From: JAOUEA01 sp963825635
GTDB lineage: Bacteria; Actinomycetota; UBA4738; HRBIN12
Assembly: GCA_963825635.1 (NCBI GenBank)
Contig: CAWGTU010000001.1
Location: forward strand, 1,240,001 to 1,304,000
DNA: 64,000 nt
Direction of reading: 5' to 3'
The stretch's first letter is position 1. Every line of letters starts with the position of its first letter. The notes beneath the pieces are model-generated. The model saw only the letters and a program-made list of their open reading frames with translations, was not told where the DNA came from and made no database searches. A program made the translations under genes and the position numbers. Below, piece after piece: positions 8,915-17,209 of the stretch.

Positions 8915-9289
8915 ATGACGCTCCTCGCGCTCACCGGCGGTGACACCGCCCTCATCATCCTGGCGGCCTTCTGGGGCCTGCTGGTGCTCGCCCTCTGCGT
9001 GGTGCTGTTGAACACGTTCCGGGTGCTCGAGAGCACGAAGATGACGATCGACACGATGCGTGAGGAGACCGTGCCGTTGTTGCGCGAGGTCAGGGGCTCG
9101 GTCGAACGGGCGAACCGTGAGCTCGACCGGGTCGACACGATGCTGGTGAGCGCGAACGACATCGTCGGACGCGTCGAGAAGCTCTCGGGATTGGTCGAGC
9201 AGGCTGCGGCGAGCCCCTTGGTCAAGGTGATCAGCATGGGCGCCGGGTTGCGCCAGGGCTTCGCGAAGGCACGAGGCCGCAAGAAGTGA
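8915..9289 (+). CDS. DUF948 family membrane-anchored protein
   Basis: 124 residues. One N-terminal membrane segment (LIILAAFWGLLVLALCVVLLNTF, about residues 12-34) is followed by a long amphipathic, probably coiled-coil region with regular charged heptads (REETVPLLREVRGSVERANRELDR), then a basic end KARGRKK. This architecture matches DUF948, usually found just upstream of alaS in actinobacteria. Function unknown. The ATG at 8915 has ACGGAGG at 8901-8907; upstream in-frame codons precede the predicted promoter. The stop overlaps the next GTG. Confidence 0.75.
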   Translation: MTLLALTGGDTALIILAAFWGLLVLALCVVLLNTFRVLESTKMTIDTMREETVPLLREVRGSVERANRELDRVDTMLVSANDIVGRVEKLSGLVEQAAASPLVKVISMGAGLRQGFAKARGRKK

Positions 9290-9537
9290 AACGCGGCTTC
9301 TGGGTCGCGCTCGGCCTCGGCGCCGGGGCGACCGGGGCGATCATCGCCTCGCGTTGGACACGCAAGCAGGCCCAGCGCGTCGCGCCCCAGACACTCGCGC
9401 GCGAGGCGAAGGGCGGCCTGATGGACCTCTCGAAGCTCGTCTCCGAGTCGATCCAGGAGGGCAAGCGGGCGATGGACGAGCGCGAGGCCGAGCTGCGCCG
9501 CGACAGCGGCCTCGACGAGACCGGGCCTCGGTCCTAG
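9286..9537 (+). CDS. Small membrane protein, DUF6167-like
   Basis: 83 residues. A short N-terminal hydrophobic segment (FWVALGLGAGATGAIIASR) is followed by a basic stretch (WTRKQAQRVAPQTLARE) and an amphipathic tail. It overlaps the preceding DUF948 gene by 4 bases (GTGA), and position and shape match the DUF6167 gene found between DUF948 and alaS in streptomycetes. The family name is inferred mainly from context; function unknown. Confidence 0.6.
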   Translation: MKRGFWVALGLGAGATGAIIASRWTRKQAQRVAPQTLAREAKGGLMDLSKLVSESIQEGKRAMDEREAELRRDSGLDETGPRS

Positions 9538-9573
9538 GAACGAGGCGTCGGCCTCGCCGCACGGGCCCACCGG

Positions 9574-9579
9574 TACACT
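9574..9579 (+). promoter_or_regulatory. -10 box (TACACT) of a probable leaderless alaS transcript
   Basis: TACACT ends 6 bases before the alaS ATG, so transcription should start at or next to the A of the start codon. No ribosome-binding site precedes the ATG, consistent with leaderless translation. Confidence 0.6.
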
Positions 9580-9585
9580 CGCCCG

Positions 9586-12189
9586 ATGGACGGCGCGCGC
9601 ATCCGTGAGACGTTCCTGGCGTTCTTCGAGGAGCGCCGTCACTCGCGCGTCCGCTCGGCGTCGCTGATCGCGGCCCCGGAGTCCGGCCTGCTGCTCACCG
9701 GATCCGGCATGGAGCAGTTCATCCCGTACTTCCTCGGGCAGGCCGATCCGCCGTTCCCGCGGGCGGTGAGCGTGCAGAAGTGCTTCCGGGCCAACGACAT
9801 CGAGAACGTCGGTCACACCGACCGCCACCTCACGATGTTCGAGATGCTCGGGAACTTCTCCTTCGGCGACTACTTCAAGGCGGAGTCCTGCGCGTGGGGT
9901 CTGGAGCTCGTGACCGAGGGGTTCGGGATCGACCCCGAGCGCCTGTGGACCACCGTGTTCGAGACCGACGACGAGACGATCGGGATCTGGCAGGACCTCG
10001 GCATCCCGTCGGAGCGGATCGTGCGCCGCGGCAAGGCCGACAACTACTGGTGGACCCACGCCGCCGGACCGGCCGGGCCCTGCTCGGAGATCTTCGTCGA
10101 CCGGGGTCCCCACCTCGGGCCTGACGGGGGACCGGAGGTCGATGAAGACCGCTTCATGGAGATCTGGAACCACGTCTTCACGCAGGACCAGGTGGACGCG
10201 CACGCCACCATCGTCGGCGAGCTTCCGAAGAAGAACATCGACACCGGCTCGTCGCTCGAACGTGTCGCGATGGTGCTGCAGGGGAAGAAGAGCTTCTTCG
10301 ACACCGATCTGTTCACGCCGCTGCTCGATGAGGTCCAGTCGCTCTCTGGCAGGCACTACGGCTCAGACGAGCGCAACGACATCTCGATCCGGATCATCGG
10401 CGAGCACGCGCGGGCGACGGCGTTCCTCGTCGCCGACGGGGTGCAGCCGTCGAACGAGGGGCGCGGCTACATCCTCCGGCGCATGCTTCGCCGCGTGGTG
10501 TCGAACGCGCGCCAGCTCGGCGTGGAGGGCGAGGTGCTTCGGCCGCTCGTCGGTGTGGTGGTCGACGGGTTCGGCGAGGCGTATCCGGAGCTCGTCGAGA
10601 ACCGGGCGTTCGTCGAGCAAGTCCTCGGCTCCGAGGAGGAGCGGTTCAGCGCGACCCTGCGCCAGGGCATGGTGCTGTTCGAGGAGGCCCGAGAGCGTGC
10701 CGAGGGCGGCCGCATCGGAGGCCCCGACGCGTTCAAACTCTCCGACACGTTCGGCTTCCCGATCGAGCTGACGGCCGAGCTCGCCGCCGGTGCGGGGCTC
10801 ATCGTGGACGAGCCGGGATTCCGTGAGCTGCTCGAGGAGCAACGGGCCAGGGCTCGCGCCGCGGTGAAGAAGGTGGAGGTCGGCATCGACGCCGGTGCCG
10901 TGCCGCCGAGCGAGTTCGTGGGCTACCAGCAACCCGAAGCCGACTCCTCGATCGTGATGTTGCTCGATGCCGACCGGGGTGAGCTCGACGTCGCGCAGGA
11001 AGGCGACGAGGTGGCGCTGTTCCTCGACCGCACGCCGTTCTACGCGGAGTCGGGAGGGCAGGTCGGCGATCACGGCGAGATCCGCACCCACACGGGCACC
11101 GTGCGCGTGCACGACGCTCAGTGGGCGGGCCCCTCCTCGATCATGCACGTCGGCACCGTGACCTCTGGGGAGATCCGGGCGGGGGAGGATGCGATCGCCG
11201 AGATCGACCGGCAGCGCCGCGAGGCGACGGCACGGTCGCACACGTCGACCCACGTCGTTCACTGGACCCTGAAGCACATCCTGGGCGAGCACGCCCGTCA
11301 GGCCGGTTCCCTCGTCGCTCCCGGGCGGTTGCGGTTCGACTTCCCCAACCCGGGGGCGGTGTCCGGCGAGGTCTTGGAGCAGGCCGAGCTCGAGGCGAAC
11401 CGACTGCTCGCGCGCGACGACGCGCCACACATCTTCGAGACCTCGATGGACGAGGCCAAGTCCCTCGGCGCCACGATGTTGTTCGACGAGAAGTACGGTG
11501 ATGTCGTGCGCGTGGTCGAGATCGGCGACTACTCGCGTGAGCTCTGCGGTGGCACACACGTCGACCGCACCGGTCGCGTCGGTGTGCTCCGCATCCTGCA
11601 TGAAGGCTCGATCGGCTCGGGCATGCGCCGCGTCGAGGCGCTCGTCGGTCCCGATGCCCTGCGCGAGATCAACGCCGAACGCCAGCTGCTGCGGGGCCTG
11701 GTCGAGGCGCTCGGCAGCAAGGACCCTGCCGCCGCCCTCGAGCACGCTCGCCGGGTCGTCGAGGAGAACAAGCGCCTGAAGAACGAGCTGGGGCGGCTCT
11801 CGCAACAGCAGTCGGCGGGTCGGGTCGACGAGATCGTCGAGAAGGTCTCGAGCGTCGACGGGGTGCGCCTGGTCGCCACGGTGACCGACGATGACGCCGA
11901 CACGCTCCGTGATCTGGCCCAGAAGGCGGTCGGTAAGCTCGGGGGTGAGGCGGCGGTGGTGCTCGGCTCCGCGCAGGGAGGAAAGGCGCTGCTCGTGGCC
12001 GCGTGTTCGAAGCCGCTGACCGACCGTGGCGTGACTGCCCCGGCTCTGCTCGAGCACGCGGCGGCCGTGATCGGCGGCGGCGCCGGGGGCAAGCCCGGAC
12101 TCGGGTTCGCCGGGGGCAAACGTGCGGAGGGGGTCGTGCCCGCCGTCGAGAGCATCGCGGCACGCCTCGACGAGCTCCTCGGCGCCTGA
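9586..12189 (+). CDS. alaS: Alanine--tRNA ligase
   Basis: Charges tRNA-Ala and edits mischarged Ser/Gly. 867 residues, full length. Catalytic core: SVQKCFRANDIENVGHTDRH and FEMLGNFSFGDYF; tRNA-binding region: EGRGYILRRMLRR; editing domain zinc ligands: HTSTHVVHW and ELCGGTHVDRTG; C-terminal oligomerisation/DHHA1 domain ending GGKPGLGFAGGK. The ATG at 9586 begins at the conserved family N-terminus. The alaS-ruvX-mltG-aroE order is typical of actinobacteria and many Firmicutes. Confidence 0.97.
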   Translation: MDGARIRETFLAFFEERRHSRVRSASLIAAPESGLLLTGSGMEQFIPYFLGQADPPFPRAVSVQKCFRANDIENVGHTDRHLTMFEMLGNFSFGDYFKAESCAWGLELVTEGFGIDPERLWTTVFETDDETIGIWQDLGIPSERIVRRGKADNYWWTHAAGPAGPCSEIFVDRGPHLGPDGGPEVDEDRFMEIWNHVFTQDQVDAHATIVGELPKKNIDTGSSLERVAMVLQGKKSFFDTDLFTPLLDEVQSLSGRHYGSDERNDISIRIIGEHARATAFLVADGVQPSNEGRGYILRRMLRRVVSNARQLGVEGEVLRPLVGVVVDGFGEAYPELVENRAFVEQVLGSEEERFSATLRQGMVLFEEARERAEGGRIGGPDAFKLSDTFGFPIELTAELAAGAGLIVDEPGFRELLEEQRARARAAVKKVEVGIDAGAVPPSEFVGYQQPEADSSIVMLLDADRGELDVAQEGDEVALFLDRTPFYAESGGQVGDHGEIRTHTGTVRVHDAQWAGPSSIMHVGTVTSGEIRAGEDAIAEIDRQRREATARSHTSTHVVHWTLKHILGEHARQAGSLVAPGRLRFDFPNPGAVSGEVLEQAELEANRLLARDDAPHIFETSMDEAKSLGATMLFDEKYGDVVRVVEIGDYSRELCGGTHVDRTGRVGVLRILHEGSIGSGMRRVEALVGPDALREINAERQLLRGLVEALGSKDPAAALEHARRVVEENKRLKNELGRLSQQQSAGRVDEIVEKVSSVDGVRLVATVTDDDADTLRDLAQKAVGKLGGEAAVVLGSAQGGKALLVAACSKPLTDRGVTAPALLEHAAAVIGGGAGGKPGLGFAGGKRAEGVVPAVESIAARLDELLGA

Positions 12190-12190
12190 G

Positions 12191-12649
12191 ATGACACCCG
12201 CACCAGGCGGAGGCGGCCCCGGGGAGACCGCGACGCCGGGGAGGGTGCTCGGTCTCGACCTCGGCGACGCGCGCATCGGCGTGGCGATCTCCGACCCGGA
12301 GCGGCGCCTGGCGGTTCCCCACGGCACGATCAGGGTGGGGCAACCCCCGGGCGAGCTCAAGGCCGTCGCCGCCCTGGTCCGGGAATTGGGCATCGCGGCG
12401 GTCGTCGTCGGTCATCCCCGGTCGATGTCGGGCGCGTCGGGGCCTCGCGCCCAGCAGGCGGAGGCCTTCGCGGAGACGCTCGGATCGATCGTCGGGGTGC
12501 CCGTCGAGCTCCAGGACGAGCGTTTGAGCACCGCCGAGGCCGAGCGTGCGCTCCGAGAGGCCGGGGTCACCGGGCCACGGCGACGCCGCGTCGTCGACGA
12601 GAGCGCGGCGACCGTGATCCTCGGCGCCTGGCTCGATGCGCATCGGTGA
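12191..12649 (+). CDS. ruvX: Putative pre-16S rRNA nuclease (RuvX/YqgF)
   Basis: RNase H-like nuclease for 16S rRNA 5'-end maturation. 152 residues; the core starts RVLGLDLGDARIGVAISDP (first catalytic Asp), followed by VVVGHPRSMSG, VELQDERLSTAEAE and DESAATVILGAWLD (last Asp), all typical. An extra Pro/Gly-rich stretch of about 18 residues precedes the core. ATG 12191 is one base after the alaS stop. Confidence 0.92.
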   Translation: MTPAPGGGGPGETATPGRVLGLDLGDARIGVAISDPERRLAVPHGTIRVGQPPGELKAVAALVRELGIAAVVVGHPRSMSGASGPRAQQAEAFAETLGSIVGVPVELQDERLSTAEAERALREAGVTGPRRRRVVDESAATVILGAWLDAHR

Positions 12650-12729
12650 CTCATCGCGACCGCGACAGCCCGACGTCGACTGCCTGGCGTCGACTGCCCT
12701 GGCGTCGTCAGCCTGGTGTCCTCGGCCGG

Positions 12730-12735
12730 TATCCT
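12730..12735 (+). promoter_or_regulatory. -10 box (TATCCT) of a probable leaderless mltG transcript
   Basis: TATCCT ends 6 bases before the GTG at 12742, so the transcript would start at the GTG. The box lies in a short repeat of CCTCGGCCGGT (copies at about 12719-12729 and 12733-12743). The same box-to-start spacing occurs at alaS and aroC. Confidence 0.5.
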
Positions 12736-12741
12736 CGGCCG

Positions 12742-13806
12742 GTGCAGACGACCACGCCGCGACGTGCCGACCGCCATGCCCAGCCTGACCGTCCCCGGCG
12801 GACGTCCCTGCTGATCCTGTTCGTCGCGCTCGCAGGGCTCGTCGCTGGGCTCGTGATGGCGAGCAGGCACTACGAGAGCTGCCAGGGTGCTGCCGACGGA
12901 TCCAAGCGCGACGTGACGTTCACCGTCGACGAGGGTGCCACCGCCGAGCAGGTGGTGGACGACCTGGCCTCGGAGCGCGTGATCCCCTGTGGCGGCTTCA
13001 TCGGGAACCTCCTGATGCGGGGCACGGACCGGTCGGGGGATATCCGCGCGGGGACGTACTCGCTCACGACGGGCATGACGCTCGACGAGGCCGTCGAGGT
13101 GCTCACCACGCCGCCGAAGCAGATCCCCACGGCCGACGTGCTCGTGCCGCCCGGATACCGCCTCACCCAGATCGCCGACGCGGTCGAGGAGTCGCTCGGG
13201 ATCCCCTCCGACCAGTTCCTCGCTCGCGCCGACGAGGGCAAGTTCGACCGCCCCGACGCCCTCCCCGCCGACGCCTCGCTCGAAGGGTTCCTGTGGCCCG
13301 AGACCTATCGCATCCCGAAACGGGATGACGCCGACGCGGTGATCCAACGTCTGTTGAACCAGTTCTCTCAGGAGACGGCGGGCCTGCCGTGGGAGCGGGC
13401 CGAGGACCTCGGCGTGTCGCCCTACGAGATCGTCGTGATCGCCTCGATGATCGAGAAGGAAGCCGCCGTGCAGCGCGACCGGCCGCTGATCGCGGGGGTG
13501 ATCTACAACCGCCTGCGAGACGGCATGACGCTGGGGATCGATGCCACGCTGCTGTACGACGACCCCTCGCCCGACGGCGAGCTCTCGACGGCCGACATCG
13601 AGACCGACGGTCCCTACAACACGAGGATGCGCACCGGGCTGCCTCCGACCCCGATCGCGAGCCCGTACCTCTGGTCCCTGCAGGCCGCCCTGAACCCCGC
13701 CGACACGCCGTACTACTACTACGTGCTCTGCGGGGACGACGGCGGACATCGGTTCGCCGTGACCTACGACGAACACCTGGCCAACGTCGATGCATGCCTC
13801 GGATGA
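12742..13806 (+). CDS. mltG: Endolytic murein transglycosylase MltG (YceG)
   Basis: Membrane-bound lytic transglycosylase that cuts nascent peptidoglycan and sets glycan strand length. A short basic cytoplasmic N-terminus, one membrane helix (SLLILFVALAGLVAGLVMA, about residues 20-38) and an extracellular YceG domain are seen. The catalytic glutamate motif is IASMIEKEA; YNRLRDGMTLGIDATLLYD and the C-terminal AALNPADTPYYYYV are family signatures. GTG 12742 gives 354 residues; the frame is open upstream to 12646 but that part lies before the -10 box. The end overlaps aroE by 17 bases. Confidence 0.92.
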   Translation: MQTTTPRRADRHAQPDRPRRTSLLILFVALAGLVAGLVMASRHYESCQGAADGSKRDVTFTVDEGATAEQVVDDLASERVIPCGGFIGNLLMRGTDRSGDIRAGTYSLTTGMTLDEAVEVLTTPPKQIPTADVLVPPGYRLTQIADAVEESLGIPSDQFLARADEGKFDRPDALPADASLEGFLWPETYRIPKRDDADAVIQRLLNQFSQETAGLPWERAEDLGVSPYEIVVIASMIEKEAAVQRDRPLIAGVIYNRLRDGMTLGIDATLLYDDPSPDGELSTADIETDGPYNTRMRTGLPPTPIASPYLWSLQAALNPADTPYYYYVLCGDDGGHRFAVTYDEHLANVDACLG

Positions 13807-14662
13807 CCCCCGGGCATCCCTCACGATCGGGGGATCGACCCACGTCGTCGGGGTGATCGGCTGGCCCGTCGGGCACAGCCTCTCGCCTGCGATCCACAAC
13901 GCAGCGTTCTCCTCGCTCGGCATGGACTGGGTGTACGTGCCCCTGCCGGTGCCCCCCGGTGCGATGCGCGCCGCCGCCGACGGACTCGTGGGCCTCGGGC
14001 TCCGCGGCGCGAACGTCACGATGCCGCACAAGACCGAGGCCGCCGATCTCGCCGACGAGCTGTCAGAGGATGCTCGACGCCTGCGCGCCGTCAACACGCT
14101 GGTCGTCGACGGTGACCGATTGCTCGGTCACAACACGGATACGCCTGGGTTCGATCGGTTCCTGAGGCGTGACGCCGGGTTCGATCCCGCGGGACGGTCG
14201 GCGCTCGTGTTGGGCGCCGGCGGCGCCGCCCGAGCGGTGGCACTTGCCCTGGCGCTCGCGGGCGCAGCCGAGCTGCGCGTCGCCGTTCGGGAAGCCGTGC
14301 GCGCCGACGACCTGCTCCTCGCGATCGGAGGCACGGAGCTCGACGTCGAGGTCGTTCCGTTCGATGAGGCGGGCGGCCGTCGCGCCGATCTCGTCGTGAA
14401 CGCGACTCCGGTGGGCGCCGACGGTCGCTCGTGCCCACCCCTTCCCCCGCTCGCGCCCGACGTGCTCGTCGTCGACCTCCTGTACCGACCCGCGGTGACG
14501 CCGCTCCAGGTGCGCGCCCGGGAGGCGGGGGCCGAGACGTTCGGAGGACTGGGGTTGCTGCTGCATCAGGCGGCGCTCTCCTTCGAGCTCTGGACAGGAA
14601 CTCCTGCACCTCTCGACGTGATGTCGGCGGCTGCCCTCGTTGCCGTCGCCGAACACGGCTGA
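13790..14662 (+). CDS. aroE: Shikimate dehydrogenase
   Basis: NADPH-dependent reduction of 3-dehydroshikimate to shikimate in the aromatic pathway. Motifs: substrate-binding GHSLSPAIHNAAF, catalytic region NVTMPHK (Lys), NTD in GHNTDTPGF (Asp), the nucleotide-binding VLGAGGAARA, and the C-terminal GLGLLLHQAALSF. 290 residues. The other shikimate genes aroC, aroK, aroB and aroQ lie 15 kb away, with the pilus cluster between. Confidence 0.94.
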   Translation: MHASDDPRASLTIGGSTHVVGVIGWPVGHSLSPAIHNAAFSSLGMDWVYVPLPVPPGAMRAAADGLVGLGLRGANVTMPHKTEAADLADELSEDARRLRAVNTLVVDGDRLLGHNTDTPGFDRFLRRDAGFDPAGRSALVLGAGGAARAVALALALAGAAELRVAVREAVRADDLLLAIGGTELDVEVVPFDEAGGRRADLVVNATPVGADGRSCPPLPPLAPDVLVVDLLYRPAVTPLQVRAREAGAETFGGLGLLLHQAALSFELWTGTPAPLDVMSAAALVAVAEHG

Positions 14663-14743
14663 GCGGTTCGTCGGCGCGCGGCGTCCGACATCGCCTCGAC
14701 TTCTCTCAAGGGCGGTCGTCACGCCGTCGATGCAGCTCGAGAG

Positions 14744-15484
14744 ATGGACGACTACTCCGCGCTCGCGCAGCGGATCTCCGTGAGCGTGAGCGGGGTGTCG
14801 GGCGCCCTCATCCTGTCGAGGGACGGGCTGGTGCTCGGCGCCTCCCCGAACGAGGACGAGAGCCTCGCCAAATCGGCGTGGCTCAAGTTCACCACGCTCG
14901 GTGAGCCCGACAGGAGCTTCGTGGAGTTCCCGGATCAGGTCTGGGCCTACGTCAAACGCGGGCCGTATGCCGCCTTCGCCACGGCGGAGGCCGGGACCCG
15001 CCCGGGCGTCCTCGTCGACCAGATGGAACAGGTGCTCCTGATCGCGGAGGAGGGTCGCGCTCGGCGTGACACGCTGCGGGTTCCAGAATCGAACGGTGCC
15101 CCGTCGGGCAAGCCCCGCACGTCGCTCCATCCACAGGTCGAGAAGGCTCCGGTCGACAAGCCGTCGACTGTGGAGGTCAGGGCCGGTGCCCCGGAGCAGA
15201 TCGCGCCCGCCGACACGTCCCCCGACCGTCGCGGGTTCTCGAAGGACCCCGGTGGGAAGGGCGCCGAGGCAGACGGCGATCAGCCGGTCGCTGCGGGTGA
15301 GCCACAGGAGGCGCCGGCGCCCGACGTGGCGGCGTCCACGTTGAAGAAGAAGCCCCAGAAACTCGCCGGCAAGCGTGGTGGATCGGGCTTCGACGAGGAC
15401 GCGGAGGTCGACAGGGTGCTCCTGGCCAAAGAGTTCTCTGGATTGCTTCAGGTGGACTCGGACGATGACGAAGGAAGTTCCTGA
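14744..15484 (+). CDS. Roadblock/LC7-domain protein with a long charged tail, next to pilB
   Basis: 246 residues. Residues 1 to about 105 have the Roadblock/LC7 pattern: an amphipathic first helix, GVSGALILSRDGLVLGAS as the first strands, FPDQVWAYVKRGPYAAFATAE as the second half and a final helix (VLVDQMEQVLLIAEE). The remaining 140 residues are Pro/Ala/Lys-rich and apparently disordered, ending in an acidic segment with a conserved-looking core (VDRVLLAKEFSGLL). Roadblock proteins such as MglB regulate small GTPases and can control type IV pilus polarity; no partner GTPase is encoded in the window. It lies 32 bases before pilB on the same strand, so a pilus role is inferred from context. Confidence 0.65.
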   Translation: MDDYSALAQRISVSVSGVSGALILSRDGLVLGASPNEDESLAKSAWLKFTTLGEPDRSFVEFPDQVWAYVKRGPYAAFATAEAGTRPGVLVDQMEQVLLIAEEGRARRDTLRVPESNGAPSGKPRTSLHPQVEKAPVDKPSTVEVRAGAPEQIAPADTSPDRRGFSKDPGGKGAEADGDQPVAAGEPQEAPAPDVAASTLKKKPQKLAGKRGGSGFDEDAEVDRVLLAKEFSGLLQVDSDDDEGSS

Positions 15485-15516
15485 GACCTAAGCCCAACGG
15501 GAGTCCAAGGACGGCG

Positions 15517-17202
15517 ATGACCACGGTCAAGCGCAAGTCGAAACAGCTCGGTCAGATCCTGATCGAGCTGGACATGATCACGCCCGAGCAGCTGGAAACC
15601 GCGCTCGAAGAGCATCGGCGAACGCCGAAGTCGCTCGGCCGGGTGCTGATCGACATGGGCATGATCAAGGAAGGCGACCTGGTCCGCGCCCTGGCCGAGC
15701 AGGTGGGCCTCGAGTTCGTGGACCTGTCCGAGTATCAGATCGAGCCCACCGCCACGACCTTGTTGCCCGAGGCGCTCGCTCGCCGGTACCGCGCGATCCC
15801 GATCGGAGAGCGCGACGGCAAGCTGCTCGTCGCGATGTCGGACCCCGCCAACGTCTACGCGCTCGACGACATCCGCACGATCACGAACCGCGACGTCCAG
15901 CCCCTGGTGGCAACGGCCGCCGATGTCGAGCGTGCGATCCAGAAGTTCGCGGGCATCGACGGTCAGGTCGAGGCGCTCGCGAGCGTCGCAGCCGACGCGC
16001 TCGAGTCCGAAGACGAGCAGATGGAGGCGGCCCTCGAGGACGCCCCGATCGTCAAGTTGGTGAACGCGATCATGACCCAGGCGGTCGGCGACCGGGCATC
16101 CGACGTGCACATCGAGCCGGCCGAGAAGAACGTGCGGATCCGGTTCCGCGTCGACGGCGTGTTGCACGAACCGATGCCACCGGCCCCCAAGAACATCCAG
16201 GGCGGACTGATCTCCCGGCTGAAGGTCATGGCCGAGCTGAACATCGCCGAGAAGCGCGTGCCGCAAGACGGCCGGATCTCGATGAAGGTCGGAGGGAAGC
16301 AGCTCGATCTGCGACTTGCGACCCTGCCGACGGTCTACGGCGAGAAGGTCGTGATCCGCATCCTGGACAAGTCCCAGGCCCTGCTGAAGCTTGAGGACCT
16401 CGGCTTCCTCGAAGATCCGTACAAGCGGTTCGCGCAATCGTTCCGCAAGCCGTACGGGGCGATCCTCGTGACCGGCCCGACCGGCTCGGGCAAGTCGACC
16501 ACGATGTACTCGACCCTCAACATCCTGAACGAGGAAGACAAGAACATCATCACGGTCGAGGACCCGGTCGAGTACCGGCTCAACGGCGTCAACCAGATGC
16601 AGGTGAACCCGAAGGCCGGTCTGACATTCGCGAGCGCGCTGCGTTCGATCCTGCGTGCCGACCCCGACATCGTGCTGATCGGTGAGGTCCGAGACCGCGA
16701 GACGGCGACGATCGCGATCGAGGCGGCGCTGACGGGACACCTCGTGCTGACCTCGCTGCACACCAACGACGCTCCGAGCGCGCTCACGAGGCTCACCGAG
16801 ATGGACGTCGAGACGTTCCTCGTGGCCTCGGCGATCGACTCCGTCGTCGCCCAGCGACTCGCCCGCAAGCTATGCGAGCGCTGCAAGGTGGCTTACCAGC
16901 CCGAGGAACCCGAGCTTCAGGCGGCCGCCTTCCCCGAGTGGCTGTGGCCCGAGATCACCGAGATCTACCGGGCGCAGGGGTGCGCGGCGTGCGCGAACAC
17001 GGGCTACCGCGGCCGGATGGGGCTGTACGAAGTGATGCCGATGACCGAAGAGATCGAGCGACTGACCGTCGAGCGAGCCTCCTCGGACGTGATCAAGGCC
17101 ACGGCGATCCAGCAGGGCATGATCAGCCTGCGCGACGACGGTCTCGAGAAGGTCCGCATGGGGGTCACCTCGATCGAGGAAGTCGCGAGGGTGGTGAAGT
17201 GA
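15517..17202 (+). CDS. pilB: Type IV pilus extension ATPase PilB
   Basis: Hexameric cytoplasmic ATPase that drives pilin polymerisation. 561 residues. N-terminal MshEN-type domain (LGQILIELDMITPEQLETAL, later LGRVLIDMGMIKEGDLVRAL), then the GspE core with RASDVHIEP, Walker A GPTGSGKSTT, the Asp box TVEDPVEY, Walker B PDIVLIGEVRD and His box LTSLHTNDAPSALTRL. The zinc-binding cysteine pairs CERC and CAAC (in CAACANTGYRGRMGLYEV) mark an assembly-type ATPase rather than PilT. AAGGA precedes ATG 15517. Confidence 0.95.
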   Translation: MTTVKRKSKQLGQILIELDMITPEQLETALEEHRRTPKSLGRVLIDMGMIKEGDLVRALAEQVGLEFVDLSEYQIEPTATTLLPEALARRYRAIPIGERDGKLLVAMSDPANVYALDDIRTITNRDVQPLVATAADVERAIQKFAGIDGQVEALASVAADALESEDEQMEAALEDAPIVKLVNAIMTQAVGDRASDVHIEPAEKNVRIRFRVDGVLHEPMPPAPKNIQGGLISRLKVMAELNIAEKRVPQDGRISMKVGGKQLDLRLATLPTVYGEKVVIRILDKSQALLKLEDLGFLEDPYKRFAQSFRKPYGAILVTGPTGSGKSTTMYSTLNILNEEDKNIITVEDPVEYRLNGVNQMQVNPKAGLTFASALRSILRADPDIVLIGEVRDRETATIAIEAALTGHLVLTSLHTNDAPSALTRLTEMDVETFLVASAIDSVVAQRLARKLCERCKVAYQPEEPELQAAAFPEWLWPEITEIYRAQGCAACANTGYRGRMGLYEVMPMTEEIERLTVERASSDVIKATAIQQGMISLRDDGLEKVRMGVTSIEEVARVVK

Positions 17203-17209
17203 GTTGAGC

